The notes under the pieces: generated by a model
What the model saw: only the letters and a program-made list of their open reading frames with translations
Told to the model about the DNA's origin: nothing
Database searches by the model: none
Assembly: GCF_024320865.1 (NCBI RefSeq)
Contig: NZ_JANDBD010000019.1
Span: 37,892 to 101,891 of the forward strand
Length of the DNA: 64,000 bases
Reading direction: 5' to 3'
DNA from: Mycolicibacterium arenosum
Lineage (GTDB): Bacteria; Actinomycetota; Actinomycetes; Mycobacteriales; Mycobacteriaceae
Part shown: positions 32,687-41,317 of the stretch, piece after piece
Layout of the letters: each line of letters begins with the position of its first letter
How positions within the stretch are numbered: position 1 is the first letter of the stretch
Position numbers and translations under genes: made by a program

Positions 32687-33679
32687 CTACAGCTCGACGT
32701 ACGCCAGCGCGGGGAACTCGATCGTCGCCATCCAGAGCCTGCCGCCGGTCTCCACGACGCCGGTGACACCGCCGAAGTCGGGATGCTTGGTGCGGACGCC
32801 GCCGACCACCTCGCCCGAGTCGGGGTCGAAGCCGACCACCCAGACCTCCGGCTCGACCTTCGGCTGGAAGCGCGCGGGCAACCGCCAGATCACCTTGCGG
32901 ATCCACGGCGGCTTCGGCATGAGGCCCTCGGCGGCCGGGTTGGCCGGTGTCACCAGCGCCACCCAGATCCGGCCGTCGACCCCCGTCGAGATGTTGTCCG
33001 GCATACCCGGCAGATGCACGGCCAGCGGGGTGACCGTGCCGGCCTGCGGGCCCGACAGCCAGTACTTCGACAGCCTGCGGCCCAGCGTCTCGGCGAACAC
33101 CAGCGCCGAGCCGTCAGCGGTCACGGTCACGCCGTTGGCGAAGTACAGGTCCGGCACCACGGTGTCGACGCCGCCGTCCGGGGTGAGCCGATACAGGCCG
33201 CCGCTGGGACGGGCCTCCAGCACCGGCGCCAGGAAGTGCTCGAAGTGAAAACGACTGGTGGACTCGGTGAAATAGATTGTCCCGTCAGCGGTTTCGGTGA
33301 CGTTGGAGCAGAACTTCAGCGGCCGACCTGCGACGTTGTCGGTGAGCACGTCGAGCTTTCCGCTCGCCGGGTCCAGCGCGAGCAGCCCCCGGTGGCTGTC
33401 GCAGATCAGCACCCGTCCGTCGCGCGCGACGTGCAGGCCCAGGGGGCGCCCTCCGGTGTCGGCCACCACCGTCTGCTCACCGCCGTCGGAAGACAGCCGC
33501 ACGATCCGGCCGTCGACCAGGCCGGTCCACAGCCTGCCGTCCGCGTCGACGACGACGTCCTCCGGCCCGTCGCCACCGACCGGGACGACGGTGACGGGCC
33601 GGGCGGGCACGTCGGGTATCGCCTCGATCGGCGGCGGCTGCCAGCGGACGGGATCGATCGACGGTTTGCGGGTGCTCAC
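32687..33679 (-). CDS. SMP-30/strictosidine-synthase-like six-bladed propeller protein
   Basis: The protein is 330 residues from a GTG that overlaps the aminotransferase stop by 1 bp. Propeller repeats are visible (GPEDVVVDADGRLWTGLVDG, GRPLGLHVARDGRVLICD, GTIYFTESTSRF, ANGVTVTADGSALVFAET). The family contains calcium-dependent lactonases and arylesterases, and strictosidine synthase folds. There is no signal peptide. Tight linkage to the class III aminotransferase suggests action on a lactone or lactam of amine catabolism, but this is inference. Confidence 0.85.
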   Translation of the reverse strand: MSTRKPSIDPVRWQPPPIEAIPDVPARPVTVVPVGGDGPEDVVVDADGRLWTGLVDGRIVRLSSDGGEQTVVADTGGRPLGLHVARDGRVLICDSHRGLLALDPASGKLDVLTDNVAGRPLKFCSNVTETADGTIYFTESTSRFHFEHFLAPVLEARPSGGLYRLTPDGGVDTVVPDLYFANGVTVTADGSALVFAETLGRRLSKYWLSGPQAGTVTPLAVHLPGMPDNISTGVDGRIWVALVTPANPAAEGLMPKPPWIRKVIWRLPARFQPKVEPEVWVVGFDPDSGEVVGGVRTKHPDFGGVTGVVETGGRLWMATIEFPALAYVEL

Positions 33680-35064
33680 TAGAGCATCTTGCTGGCGCGT
33701 CCCAACACGTCGTTGAGGATTTCGTAGATCGCGTCGAATTCCGGCTGCCCGCAGATCAGCGGCGGCGCGAGCTGCACGACCGGGTCGCCGCGATCATCGG
33801 CGCGGCAGTACAGCCCGGCCTCGAACAGCGCAGGCGTCAGGAAGCCGCGCAGCAGCCGCTCGCATTCGTCGTCGTTGAACGTCTCCTTGGTGGTCTTGTC
33901 CTTCACCAGTTCGATGCCGTAGAAGAACCCCTCGCCGCGAACGTCACCGACGATCGGGAGGCTGTACAGCTTCTCGAGTGTCGACTTGAACGCCGGCGCC
34001 ATCTGCTTGACGTGGTCGTTGATGCCCTCGCGCTCGAAGATGTCGAGGTTGGCCAATGCCACCGCCGCGGACACCGGATGACCGCCGAACGTGTAGCCGT
34101 GCCCGAACACCGTCGACCCGTCGTTGAACGGCTCGAAGAGACGGTCGCTGGCGATCATCGCGCCGATCGGCGAGTAGCCCGACGTCAGGCCCTTGGCGCA
34201 GGTGATGATGTCGGGCACGTAGCCGAAGTCGTTGCACGCGAACATCGAGCCGATGCGGCCGTACGCGCAGATGACCTCATCGGACACCAGAAGGACGTCG
34301 TACTCGTCGCAGATCTCGCGGACCCGCTCGAAGTACCCCGGCGGCGGCGGGAAGCAGCCGCCCGCGTTCTGCACCGGCTCGAGGAAGACGGCCGCGACGG
34401 TGTCGGGGCCCTCGAACTCGATGGCCTCGGCGATGCGGTCGGCGCAGTAGCGCCCCCATGCCTTGGGATCGGTGCTGAATTGCTCAGGCGCCCGGTAGAA
34501 GTTGGTGTTGGGCACCCGAAAACCGCCGGGAGTCGGGGGGTCGAACGGCGCCTTGAAGGTCGGGATGCCGGTGATGGCGAGGGCGCCCTGCGGGGTGCCG
34601 TGATACGCGATGGACCGCGATATCACCTTGTACTTACCCGGCCTGCCGGTCAGCTTGTAGTACTGCTTGGCCAGCTTCCACGCGCTCTCGACGGCTTCGC
34701 CGCCGCCGGTCGTGAAGAAGACCCGGTTCAGGTCGCCCGGTGCGTAGCCGGCGAGGCGCTCGGCGAGTTCGATCGCGGGCGGCGTCGCGAAGGACCACAG
34801 CGGGAAGAAGGCGAGGGTCTCGGCCTGCTTGGCGGCCACCTCGGCCAACTCGGAGCGGCCGTGCCCGACCTGGACGACGAACAACCCGGACAGTCCGTCG
34901 ATGTACTTGTTGCCGTTGCTGTCCCAGATGTTGACGCCCTCGCCGCGGGTGATGATCGTCGGCGTGATGTCGTCGCCGTGGCGGGCGAAGTGCCCCCAGA
35001 GGTGGCGGTTGGCCTTCGCGCCCATGTCGCTGGCGGTCGTCGGCGCGTTTTCGGTGATAGTCAT
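33679..35064 (-). CDS. Class III aminotransferase (putrescine/GABA type)
   Basis: The protein is 461 residues from the ATG at 35064, coupled to the lrp stop by ATGA. It has the PLP-dependent fold type I motifs FFTTGGGEAVESAWKLAKQY, LLVSDEVICAYGRIGSMF and the PLP lysine in IITCAKGLTSGYSPIGAM. Sequence style (LWGHFARHGDDITPTIITRG, GLFVVQVGHG) resembles omega-amine:pyruvate transaminases such as SpuC. It probably converts putrescine, GABA or a related omega-amine to the aldehyde. It is the homologue of Rv3329 by position. Confidence 0.88.
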   Translation of the reverse strand: MTITENAPTTASDMGAKANRHLWGHFARHGDDITPTIITRGEGVNIWDSNGNKYIDGLSGLFVVQVGHGRSELAEVAAKQAETLAFFPLWSFATPPAIELAERLAGYAPGDLNRVFFTTGGGEAVESAWKLAKQYYKLTGRPGKYKVISRSIAYHGTPQGALAITGIPTFKAPFDPPTPGGFRVPNTNFYRAPEQFSTDPKAWGRYCADRIAEAIEFEGPDTVAAVFLEPVQNAGGCFPPPPGYFERVREICDEYDVLLVSDEVICAYGRIGSMFACNDFGYVPDIITCAKGLTSGYSPIGAMIASDRLFEPFNDGSTVFGHGYTFGGHPVSAAVALANLDIFEREGINDHVKQMAPAFKSTLEKLYSLPIVGDVRGEGFFYGIELVKDKTTKETFNDDECERLLRGFLTPALFEAGLYCRADDRGDPVVQLAPPLICGQPEFDAIYEILNDVLGRASKML

Positions 35065-35582
35065 CTTGTACCCCAATTGTATTGCTGTTTAACGAGTTTC
35101 AAATAGACGAGGGTTTCGGTGGATATCACTCCCGGAACTGCGCGGATCTTGGTGTTGAGCAGGTCGAGCAGATCGCCGTCGTCCTCGCAGACGACCTCGA
35201 CGATGGCGTCGAACGACCCCGCGGTGAGCACCACGTAGTCGACGGATTCGATCTTGGACAGCTGCTCGGCGACCTTGGTGGTGTCACCGGTGCACTTGAT
35301 GCCGATCATGGCCTGGCGCGCGAAGCCGAGTTGCATGGGATCGGTGACGGCGACGATCTGCATCACCCCGGCGTCGACCATGCGCTGCACGCGCTGCCGC
35401 ACCGCCGCCTCGGAGAGTCCGACGGCCTTCCCGATTCCGGCATAGGAACGTCGGCCGTCCTGTTGCAGCTTCTCGATGATCGCCTTGGACAACTCGTCCA
35501 GCTGAAAGGCGGCACCGGGTCGCGATTGGTTGATTCGCAACGAGACGGCCTGGATGCCCTGAGGCGCACCCGGGTTGACCAT
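35061..35582 (-). CDS. Lrp/AsnC-family regulator of the amine genes
   Basis: The protein is 173 residues from the ATG at 35582; a GTG two codons upstream is also possible. The N-terminal helix-turn-helix is FQLDELSKAIIEKLQQDGR, YAGIGKAVGLSEAAVRQRVQRM, followed by the RAM effector domain (FARQAMIGIKCTGDT, VDYVVLTAGSFDAIVEVVCEDD, LLNTKIRAVPGV). It is transcribed with the aminotransferase and divergent from the aldehyde dehydrogenase, with a 124-bp gap for shared control. An amine or amino acid is the likely effector. Confidence 0.9.
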   Translation of the reverse strand: MVNPGAPQGIQAVSLRINQSRPGAAFQLDELSKAIIEKLQQDGRRSYAGIGKAVGLSEAAVRQRVQRMVDAGVMQIVAVTDPMQLGFARQAMIGIKCTGDTTKVAEQLSKIESVDYVVLTAGSFDAIVEVVCEDDGDLLDLLNTKIRAVPGVISTETLVYLKLVKQQYNWGTR

Positions 35583-35706
35583 GGACACGATTGTGCACGG
35601 AATTCGTCTCCCGCCACAACCATCTGATGCGAAATCGTTCGTTGGAGGCGGTTCACACCACGGTAATGCGTAGCCGCGCGCCCACGGCGTCCGTTAGCGT
35701 GGGGAC

Positions 35707-37182
35707 ATGAGTATGGCGAGCAGCTGGATCGGCGGGACCGCAGTCAAGACCGACGGTGCACCGCACCGGATCGTCAACCCCGCTACCGGCGATGCGGTCG
35801 CCGAGTTCGCCCTGGCCACCCCTGCCGACGTCGACGCAGCGGTCGCCGTCGCACGAGCGGCGTTGCGCGGCTGGTCCACGGCTACCCCCGCCGATCGCGC
35901 GGCGGTGCTGTTCAAGCTGGCCAAGCTCGCCGACGAGAACGCCGAGGCACTGGTCGCCGAGGAGGTCTCCCAGACCGGTAAGCCCGTCCGGCTCGCAGGA
36001 GAGTTCGACGTCCCCGGCAGCGTCGACAACATCGACTTCTTCGCGGGTGCCGCGCGGCATCTCGAGGGCAAGGCGACCGCCGAGTACTCGCCCGATCACA
36101 CCTCCAGCATCCGGCGCGAGGCCATCGGAGTCGTCGCGACGATCACCCCGTGGAACTACCCGTTGCAGATGGCGGTGTGGAAGGTCCTGCCCGCGTTGGC
36201 CGCCGGATGCTCGGTGGTGATCAAGCCCGCCGAGATCACGCCGTTGACCACGCTGACGCTGGCGCGGCTGGCCACCGAGGCGGGTCTTCCGGACGGTGTG
36301 CTGAACGTCGTCACCGGCGCCGGATCCGACGTCGGCACCGCGCTGGCCGGCCACGCGGGCGTCGACCTGGTGACGTTCACGGGGTCGACGGCCGTCGGCC
36401 GACGGGTGATGGCCGCGGCCGCGGCGCACGGTCACCGGACGCAGCTCGAGCTCGGTGGCAAGGCGCCGTTCGTGGTGTTCGACGATGCCGACCTGGGCGC
36501 CGCGATCGAGGGCGCGGTCGCCGCGTCGCTGATCAACACCGGGCAGGACTGCACCGCCGCCACCCGCGCGATCGTGGCCCGGCCGCTGTACGACGACTTC
36601 GTCGCAGGTGTCGGCGAGCTGATGGGCAAGATCGTCGTCGGCGACCCGCACGACCCGGATACCGATCTGGGCCCGCTGATCACAACGGCGCACCGGGAGA
36701 AGGTCGCGGCGATGGTGGCGCGGGCACCGGGGGAGGGCGGCAGGGTCGTCACGGGCGGCGAGGCGCCCGACGGGCCGGGGTCGTTCTACCGGCCGACGCT
36801 GATCGCCGACGTCGACGAGCGGTCCGAGATCTACCGCGACGAGGTGTTCGGCCCGGTGCTGACTGTGCGCTCGTTCACCGACGACGACGATGCGCTGCGG
36901 CAGGCCAACGACACCGAGTACGGGTTGGCGGCGTCGGCGTGGACGCGCGACGTGTATCGCGCCGGACGGGCGTCCCGCGAGATCAACGCCGGCTGCGTGT
37001 GGATCAACGACCACATCCCGATCATCAGCGAGATGCCGCACGGCGGTGTCGGTGCGTCGGGCTTCGGCAAGGACATGAGCGACTACTCCTTCGAGGAGTA
37101 CCTCACCATCAAGCACGTGATGAGCGACATCACCGCGGTGGCCGAGAAGGGTTGGCACCGCATCATCTTCACGAAGCGCTAG
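35707..37182 (+). CDS. Gamma-aminobutyraldehyde dehydrogenase-like enzyme
   Basis: The protein is 491 residues. The aldehyde dehydrogenase catalytic Glu is in LELGGKAPFVVF and the Cys in INTGQDCTAATRA; the Asn is in ITPWNYPLQMAVWK. The overall style (SSWIGG, VWINDHIPIISEMPHGG, YLTIKHVM) matches PatD/PuuC-type 4-aminobutyraldehyde dehydrogenases. It would give GABA with NAD(P). It is divergent from lrp and followed by a very strong hairpin and the eis-like gene. Confidence 0.9.
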   Translation: MSMASSWIGGTAVKTDGAPHRIVNPATGDAVAEFALATPADVDAAVAVARAALRGWSTATPADRAAVLFKLAKLADENAEALVAEEVSQTGKPVRLAGEFDVPGSVDNIDFFAGAARHLEGKATAEYSPDHTSSIRREAIGVVATITPWNYPLQMAVWKVLPALAAGCSVVIKPAEITPLTTLTLARLATEAGLPDGVLNVVTGAGSDVGTALAGHAGVDLVTFTGSTAVGRRVMAAAAAHGHRTQLELGGKAPFVVFDDADLGAAIEGAVAASLINTGQDCTAATRAIVARPLYDDFVAGVGELMGKIVVGDPHDPDTDLGPLITTAHREKVAAMVARAPGEGGRVVTGGEAPDGPGSFYRPTLIADVDERSEIYRDEVFGPVLTVRSFTDDDDALRQANDTEYGLAASAWTRDVYRAGRASREINAGCVWINDHIPIISEMPHGGVGASGFGKDMSDYSFEEYLTIKHVMSDITAVAEKGWHRIIFTKR

Positions 37183-37185
37183 TTG

Positions 37186-37248
37186 CGCCGGAATAGTATT
37201 CCTAGTCGTCAAGTCTCGGGCTTGACGACTGGGAATGCCGTTCCGGCG
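37186..37248. repeat. 63-nt extended hairpin between the aldehyde dehydrogenase and eis-like genes
   Basis: An outer stem CGCCGGAA / TTCCGGCG (37186-37193 and 37241-37248) encloses an inner stem of about 15 bp (37199-37213 and 37221-37235, with TAGTCGTCAAG / CTTGACGACT) around a 7-nt loop TCTCGGG. It begins 4 bp after one stop and ends 12 bp before the next start, so it could terminate, attenuate or protect the transcript. Confidence 0.8.
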
Positions 37249-37259
37249 AGAGAGGGTGG

Positions 37260-38447
37260 ATGGTGAGCGCGCTCGAGGTTCGCGACGCCGTCGAAGACGA
37301 CTGGCCCGGCATCCGGTTGCTCACCGGTGTCAGCTACGGCGCCAACTGGCGGCCCGAGACGTTCGACGCCTGGCGGACGCTGATGCCGCCCCGCAGTTCG
37401 GTGGTCGTCAGCGACGGGCCGGACATCGTCGGGATGGCGCACTACCTGGACTTCGCCATGACGGTGCCCGGTGGCGCGCAGCTACCCGCCGCGGGCATCA
37501 CGTGGGTCGGCGTGGCGCCCACACATCGCCGTCGGGGCCTGCTTCGCGCGATGTACACCGAACTGCACCAACGGATTTCAGACGCGGGTTATCCGCTGGC
37601 CGGACTCACCGCGACCGAGGGCGGCATCTACGGCCGCTTCGGCTACGGGCCCGCGACGATGGAGACGCAGCTGTCGGTGGACCGGCGGTTCGCCCGACTC
37701 CACGCGGACGCCCCCGACCCCGGTGGCGTCCGCGTCGTGCGGCCCGGCGACCATCGCGACGAACTCGCGGCGATCTACGACCGGTACCGGCGGCTGACGC
37801 CCGGCGCGCAGGTGCGGCCGACGGCACTGTGGGACGACCTGCTCGCCGACTGGGAGGACTCGCGTCGCGGCGGCACGCCGTGGTTCTGCCTGCTTCATGC
37901 CGACGGCTACGCGCTGTACCGCATGCATCGCGGAGCCGCGAGAAACGTTCGGGTGGAGGAGTTCAGGGCCGCGACGGCCGACGCGCACATCGCGCTGTGG
38001 CGAACGCTGGCGGGCATCGACCTGGCGGAGACCGTCAGCGTGTCGACCCACGCTCGGGACCCGCTGCCCCACCTGCTGACCGACGCGCGACTGGTGCAGA
38101 CGACCGGCGTCGAGGACGAGCTGTGGCTGCGCATCATGGACGTCAGCCGTGCGCTCGAGGCCCGCAGCTATGCCACCGATCTGGACGTCGTGCTCGAGGT
38201 ACACGACGGATTCCGTTCCGACGGTGGAAGATTCGCGCTGTCAGCCAGTGCCGGCCGGGCGCAGTGCGCCCGTACCGATGCCGCGCCGGACCTGACCATG
38301 GATCTCGACGTGCTCAGCGCGCTGTACTTCGGCGTGCACTCGGCGGCGACGCTGGCGAGCGCGGGCCGGATCCGCGGTGACGGTGCCAGCCGTCTGGACG
38401 CGGCGCTTTACAGTGCCGTCCCGCCGCAGTTGGGATTCGGCTTCTAA
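37260..38447 (+). CDS. eis: Eis-family polyspecific N-acetyltransferase
   Basis: The protein is 395 residues. An N-terminal GNAT domain has the acetyl-CoA motif WVGVAPTHRRRGLLRAMY and the Eis signature EGGIYGRFGYGPAT, whose Tyr corresponds to the catalytic acid of M. tuberculosis Eis. A second GNAT-like fold and a C-terminal SCP-like domain follow, and the chain ends in Phe, as needed for the C-terminal carboxylate in the active site. Eis acetylates many amines including aminoglycosides. Here it lies inside an amine-catabolism island, which hints at a diamine or polyamine substrate. The ATG follows GAGAGGG. Confidence 0.9.
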   Translation: MVSALEVRDAVEDDWPGIRLLTGVSYGANWRPETFDAWRTLMPPRSSVVVSDGPDIVGMAHYLDFAMTVPGGAQLPAAGITWVGVAPTHRRRGLLRAMYTELHQRISDAGYPLAGLTATEGGIYGRFGYGPATMETQLSVDRRFARLHADAPDPGGVRVVRPGDHRDELAAIYDRYRRLTPGAQVRPTALWDDLLADWEDSRRGGTPWFCLLHADGYALYRMHRGAARNVRVEEFRAATADAHIALWRTLAGIDLAETVSVSTHARDPLPHLLTDARLVQTTGVEDELWLRIMDVSRALEARSYATDLDVVLEVHDGFRSDGGRFALSASAGRAQCARTDAAPDLTMDLDVLSALYFGVHSAATLASAGRIRGDGASRLDAALYSAVPPQLGFGF

Positions 38448-38489
38448 CCCAGCATCGAGTGTTGACTTCTGCGACGCGAGAACGAAAAT

Positions 38490-38515
38490 CGCGTGGCGGT
38501 AACCAACGTTCGCGC
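38490..38515. repeat. Second copy of the dispersed 23-bp repeat
   Basis: Positions 38490-38512 are identical to the reverse complement of 20281-20303 and differ once from 20315-20337. The copy lies in the 77-bp gap between the convergent eis-like and FAD oxidase genes and overlaps no coding sequence. An AACG/CGTT pair around 38480-38511 gives it only a weak stem. Confidence 0.8.
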
Positions 38516-38524
38516 AAAGCGTTG

Positions 38525-39904
38525 CTAACGCCCGGCGATCAGACCCGCGACCCTTGCGAACGGTGAGGTCGTCGGGCGGCCCTTGAACTCGGCGCGGTCG
38601 GCGGTCCGGTAGAGGGCGTAGATACCCTGCACCGCCAGCCACCGCAGCGGCTCGGGCTCCCAGCGCCGGGATCGGTGGCCGTTCCACGGCAGCCGGGTCA
38701 GGTCGGTGTCGCGGCCGAGCACAAGATCGCACAGCGTGCGGCCCGCGAGGTTGGTCGCGGTGACCCCGGTACCGACGTAGCCGCCCGCCCAGCCCAGTCC
38801 GCTGGCCGGATCGAGGCCGACGGTCGCCGACCAGTCCCGCGGCACGCCGAGCACCCCGGCCCACGCGTGGTCGATGCCCGCCGACGCGGCCGCGGGGAAG
38901 AACCGGCGCAGCAGCGCGGTGAGGCTGTCGATGGCGGCCTGCTGAGTGGCGCCGTCGGTGTCCACCTTCGATCCGTACCGGTACGGCACGCCTCGGCCGC
39001 CGAACGCGATCCGGTCGTCGGCGGTGCGCTGCGCGTACATGTACACGTGGGCGAAGTCGCCGAGCGTTTCCCTTCCCGCCCAGCCGATCTCGTCCCACGC
39101 CGCCAACGACAGCGGCTCGGTGACGATCATCGACGAGTTCATCGGCAGCCACGTCCGATGCTCGGCGCGCAGGTTGGCGGTGAAGCCCTCGGTGGTGCGC
39201 AGGACGTGCGTCGCCCGCACCGTGCCGTGATCGGTCACGGCGACGCCGGGCCGGATCTCGGTGACGGTCGTGCCCTCGTAGATCGGCACGCCCGCCCGCT
39301 CGACGGCGTCGGCCAGGCCGCGGACCAGTTTGGCCGGGTGGATGCGCGCGCAGTGTGGATGCCAGATGCCGCCCAGCGTGCCCGCCACGTTGATCCGCGC
39401 GGCGCTGTCGGCGGAGGACAGCAGTTCGGCGTCCACCCCCGGCCACTCCGCATCCGCCTTCGCGGTCTCCAGCAGCCGCGCCTGCTGGGCGGGGGTGTAG
39501 GCGACGTTGAGCTCGCCGCCCTTGACGATGTCGGCGTCGATGCCCTCGGCCGCGGCCACCGCGATGACCTCGTCCACGGTCTGGTTCAGCGCGCGCTGGT
39601 GGTCGATCGTGGCCTGCCTACCGTGCGCCGCGGCGTAGCGGGCCCGCCCGCCGGTGATCTCGTGAGTCAGCCAGCCGCCGTTGCGCCCGGATGCGCCGAA
39701 GCCCGCGAACCGGCTCTCCAGCAACACGATTCGCAGGTCGGGCTGCGCCTTCTTGAGGTAGTAGGCCGTCCACAATCCGGTGTAGCCCGCGCCGACGATC
39801 GCGACGTCGACGTCGAGTGAGCCGGCCAGCCCGGCGCGGACGCCGGGCAGGCCGAGCTGCTGCCACCAGAACGAGACACCGCCGTTGCTGGTCGTGGTGC
39901 TCAC
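38525..39904 (-). CDS. FAD-dependent amine oxidase (DAO family, PuuB-like)
   Basis: The protein is 459 residues from a GTG that overlaps the upstream stop (GTGA). The Rossmann motif is VDVAIVGAGYTGLWTAYYLKK (residues about 32-52), followed by LLESRFAGFGASGRNGGWLT; the DAO fold continues to GWAGGYVGTGVTATNLAGRT. Its closest type is gamma-glutamylputrescine oxidase or a related secondary-amine oxidase. No gamma-glutamylputrescine synthetase is seen in the window, so the substrate could be a free or acetylated amine. Confidence 0.88.
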   Translation of the reverse strand: MSTTTSNGGVSFWWQQLGLPGVRAGLAGSLDVDVAIVGAGYTGLWTAYYLKKAQPDLRIVLLESRFAGFGASGRNGGWLTHEITGGRARYAAAHGRQATIDHQRALNQTVDEVIAVAAAEGIDADIVKGGELNVAYTPAQQARLLETAKADAEWPGVDAELLSSADSAARINVAGTLGGIWHPHCARIHPAKLVRGLADAVERAGVPIYEGTTVTEIRPGVAVTDHGTVRATHVLRTTEGFTANLRAEHRTWLPMNSSMIVTEPLSLAAWDEIGWAGRETLGDFAHVYMYAQRTADDRIAFGGRGVPYRYGSKVDTDGATQQAAIDSLTALLRRFFPAAASAGIDHAWAGVLGVPRDWSATVGLDPASGLGWAGGYVGTGVTATNLAGRTLCDLVLGRDTDLTRLPWNGHRSRRWEPEPLRWLAVQGIYALYRTADRAEFKGRPTTSPFARVAGLIAGR

Positions 39905-41241
39905 GCGATGCGGATGAGCTTCTTGTTCACGAACTCGTCGATGCCGAAGCGCCCGAGTTCGCGTCCGAAGCCCGAACGCTTGACTCCGCCGAACGGCAAC
40001 TCGACACCCTCGGCGCCGACCGCGTTGACGAACACCATGCCGGCCTCGATCTTGTCGGCGACGCGCTTGGCCTGCTCGTCGTCGGTGGTGAACACGTAGG
40101 AGCCCAGGCCGAACGGGGTGTCGTTGGCCAACTCGACCGCCGCGTCCTCGTCGGCGACCTTGTAGACCGACGCGACGGGGCCGAACAGTTCCTCGCGGTA
40201 GTCGCCCGGCACGTTGGTGAGCACGCCGGGCGGGAAGAAGGCGCCGTTGCGGCTGCCCGTGCTCGTCAGTTCGGCGCCCGCGTCCACGGCGCGCTGCACC
40301 TGCTCCTCGAGCCGTTCAGCCGCCGCCACCGAGGACAGCGGCGCGAGTCCGTCGGCCTTGTCGAGGACCTTCTTGGTGAACTTGTCGAGGAACTCGTCGT
40401 AGACCGACTCGGCGACGATGATGCGCTTGGCCGCGTTGCACGCCTGCCCGGTGTTCTCGAAGCGGCCGTCGATCGCGGCCTCGACCGTCGCGTCGAGGTC
40501 ATCGGAGCTCAGCAGGATGAACGGGTCGGACCCGCCGAGTTCCAGCACGACCTTCTTCAGGTTGCGGCCCGCGATCTCGGCCACCGCCGCACCCGCGCGT
40601 TCGGAGCCGGTGAGTGAAACCCCTTGCACGCGTGGGTCCGCGATGGCGTCGGCGATCTGCTCATTGGTGGCGTACACGTTGACGTAGGCGCCCTCGGGGT
40701 ATCCGGCGTCGGTGAAGATCTGCTGCAGCGCGGCGGCGGACTCCGGGCACTGCGGGGCGTGCTTGAGCACGATCGTGTTGCCCACCGTCAGGTTCGGGCC
40801 CGCGAATCGTGCCACCTGGTAGTAGGGATAGTTCCACGGCATGATGCCCAGCAGCACGCCGACGGAGCTGCGCCGTATGAGCGCGGAGCCCTCACCGTCC
40901 AGCAGGGTGATGGGCTCGTCGGCGAGGAACTTCTCGGCGTTGTCGGCGTAGTACTGGTAGATCGCGGCGCTGAACTCGACTTCTCCGACCGACTGATCCA
41001 GCGGCTTGCCCATCTCGCGCTGAATGATCTTGGCGAGCTCGTCCTTGCGCTCCTCGTGCAACTGCGCCACCCGGCTGATCAGCGCGGCGCGCTCGGCGAT
41101 CGTCGAGCCGCGCGACCACTCGCGGTGCGCTTTCGTGGCCGCTGCGATGGCGTCCTCGATCTGCGCATCGGTGGCCGTGGGGTACTCCTTCACCAGCTCG
41201 CCGGTCGAGGGGTCGACGACGGCGTAGGTGATCGTGCTCAT
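39901..41241 (-). CDS. Succinate-semialdehyde dehydrogenase-type aldehyde dehydrogenase
   Basis: The protein is 446 residues, close to the GabD1/SSADH branch. The catalytic Glu is in VVLELGGSDPFIL and the Cys in NTGQACNAAKRII; MPWNYPYYQVARF holds the Asn. The C-terminal LPFGGVKRSGFGRELGRFGIDEFVNKK is typical. It would oxidise succinate semialdehyde, the product of GABA transamination, to succinate. It is coupled to the amine oxidase by a 4-bp overlap and begins 76 bp after the universal stress protein gene. Confidence 0.9.
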   Translation of the reverse strand: MSTITYAVVDPSTGELVKEYPTATDAQIEDAIAAATKAHREWSRGSTIAERAALISRVAQLHEERKDELAKIIQREMGKPLDQSVGEVEFSAAIYQYYADNAEKFLADEPITLLDGEGSALIRRSSVGVLLGIMPWNYPYYQVARFAGPNLTVGNTIVLKHAPQCPESAAALQQIFTDAGYPEGAYVNVYATNEQIADAIADPRVQGVSLTGSERAGAAVAEIAGRNLKKVVLELGGSDPFILLSSDDLDATVEAAIDGRFENTGQACNAAKRIIVAESVYDEFLDKFTKKVLDKADGLAPLSSVAAAERLEEQVQRAVDAGAELTSTGSRNGAFFPPGVLTNVPGDYREELFGPVASVYKVADEDAAVELANDTPFGLGSYVFTTDDEQAKRVADKIEAGMVFVNAVGAEGVELPFGGVKRSGFGRELGRFGIDEFVNKKLIRIA

Positions 41242-41317
41242 GTGTTCACTTCTCCTGTTGTGCGATGGGCAGGCGCCGAAACGGCGAACGACGTTTCAGC
41301 GCATGACATTTTCGACG

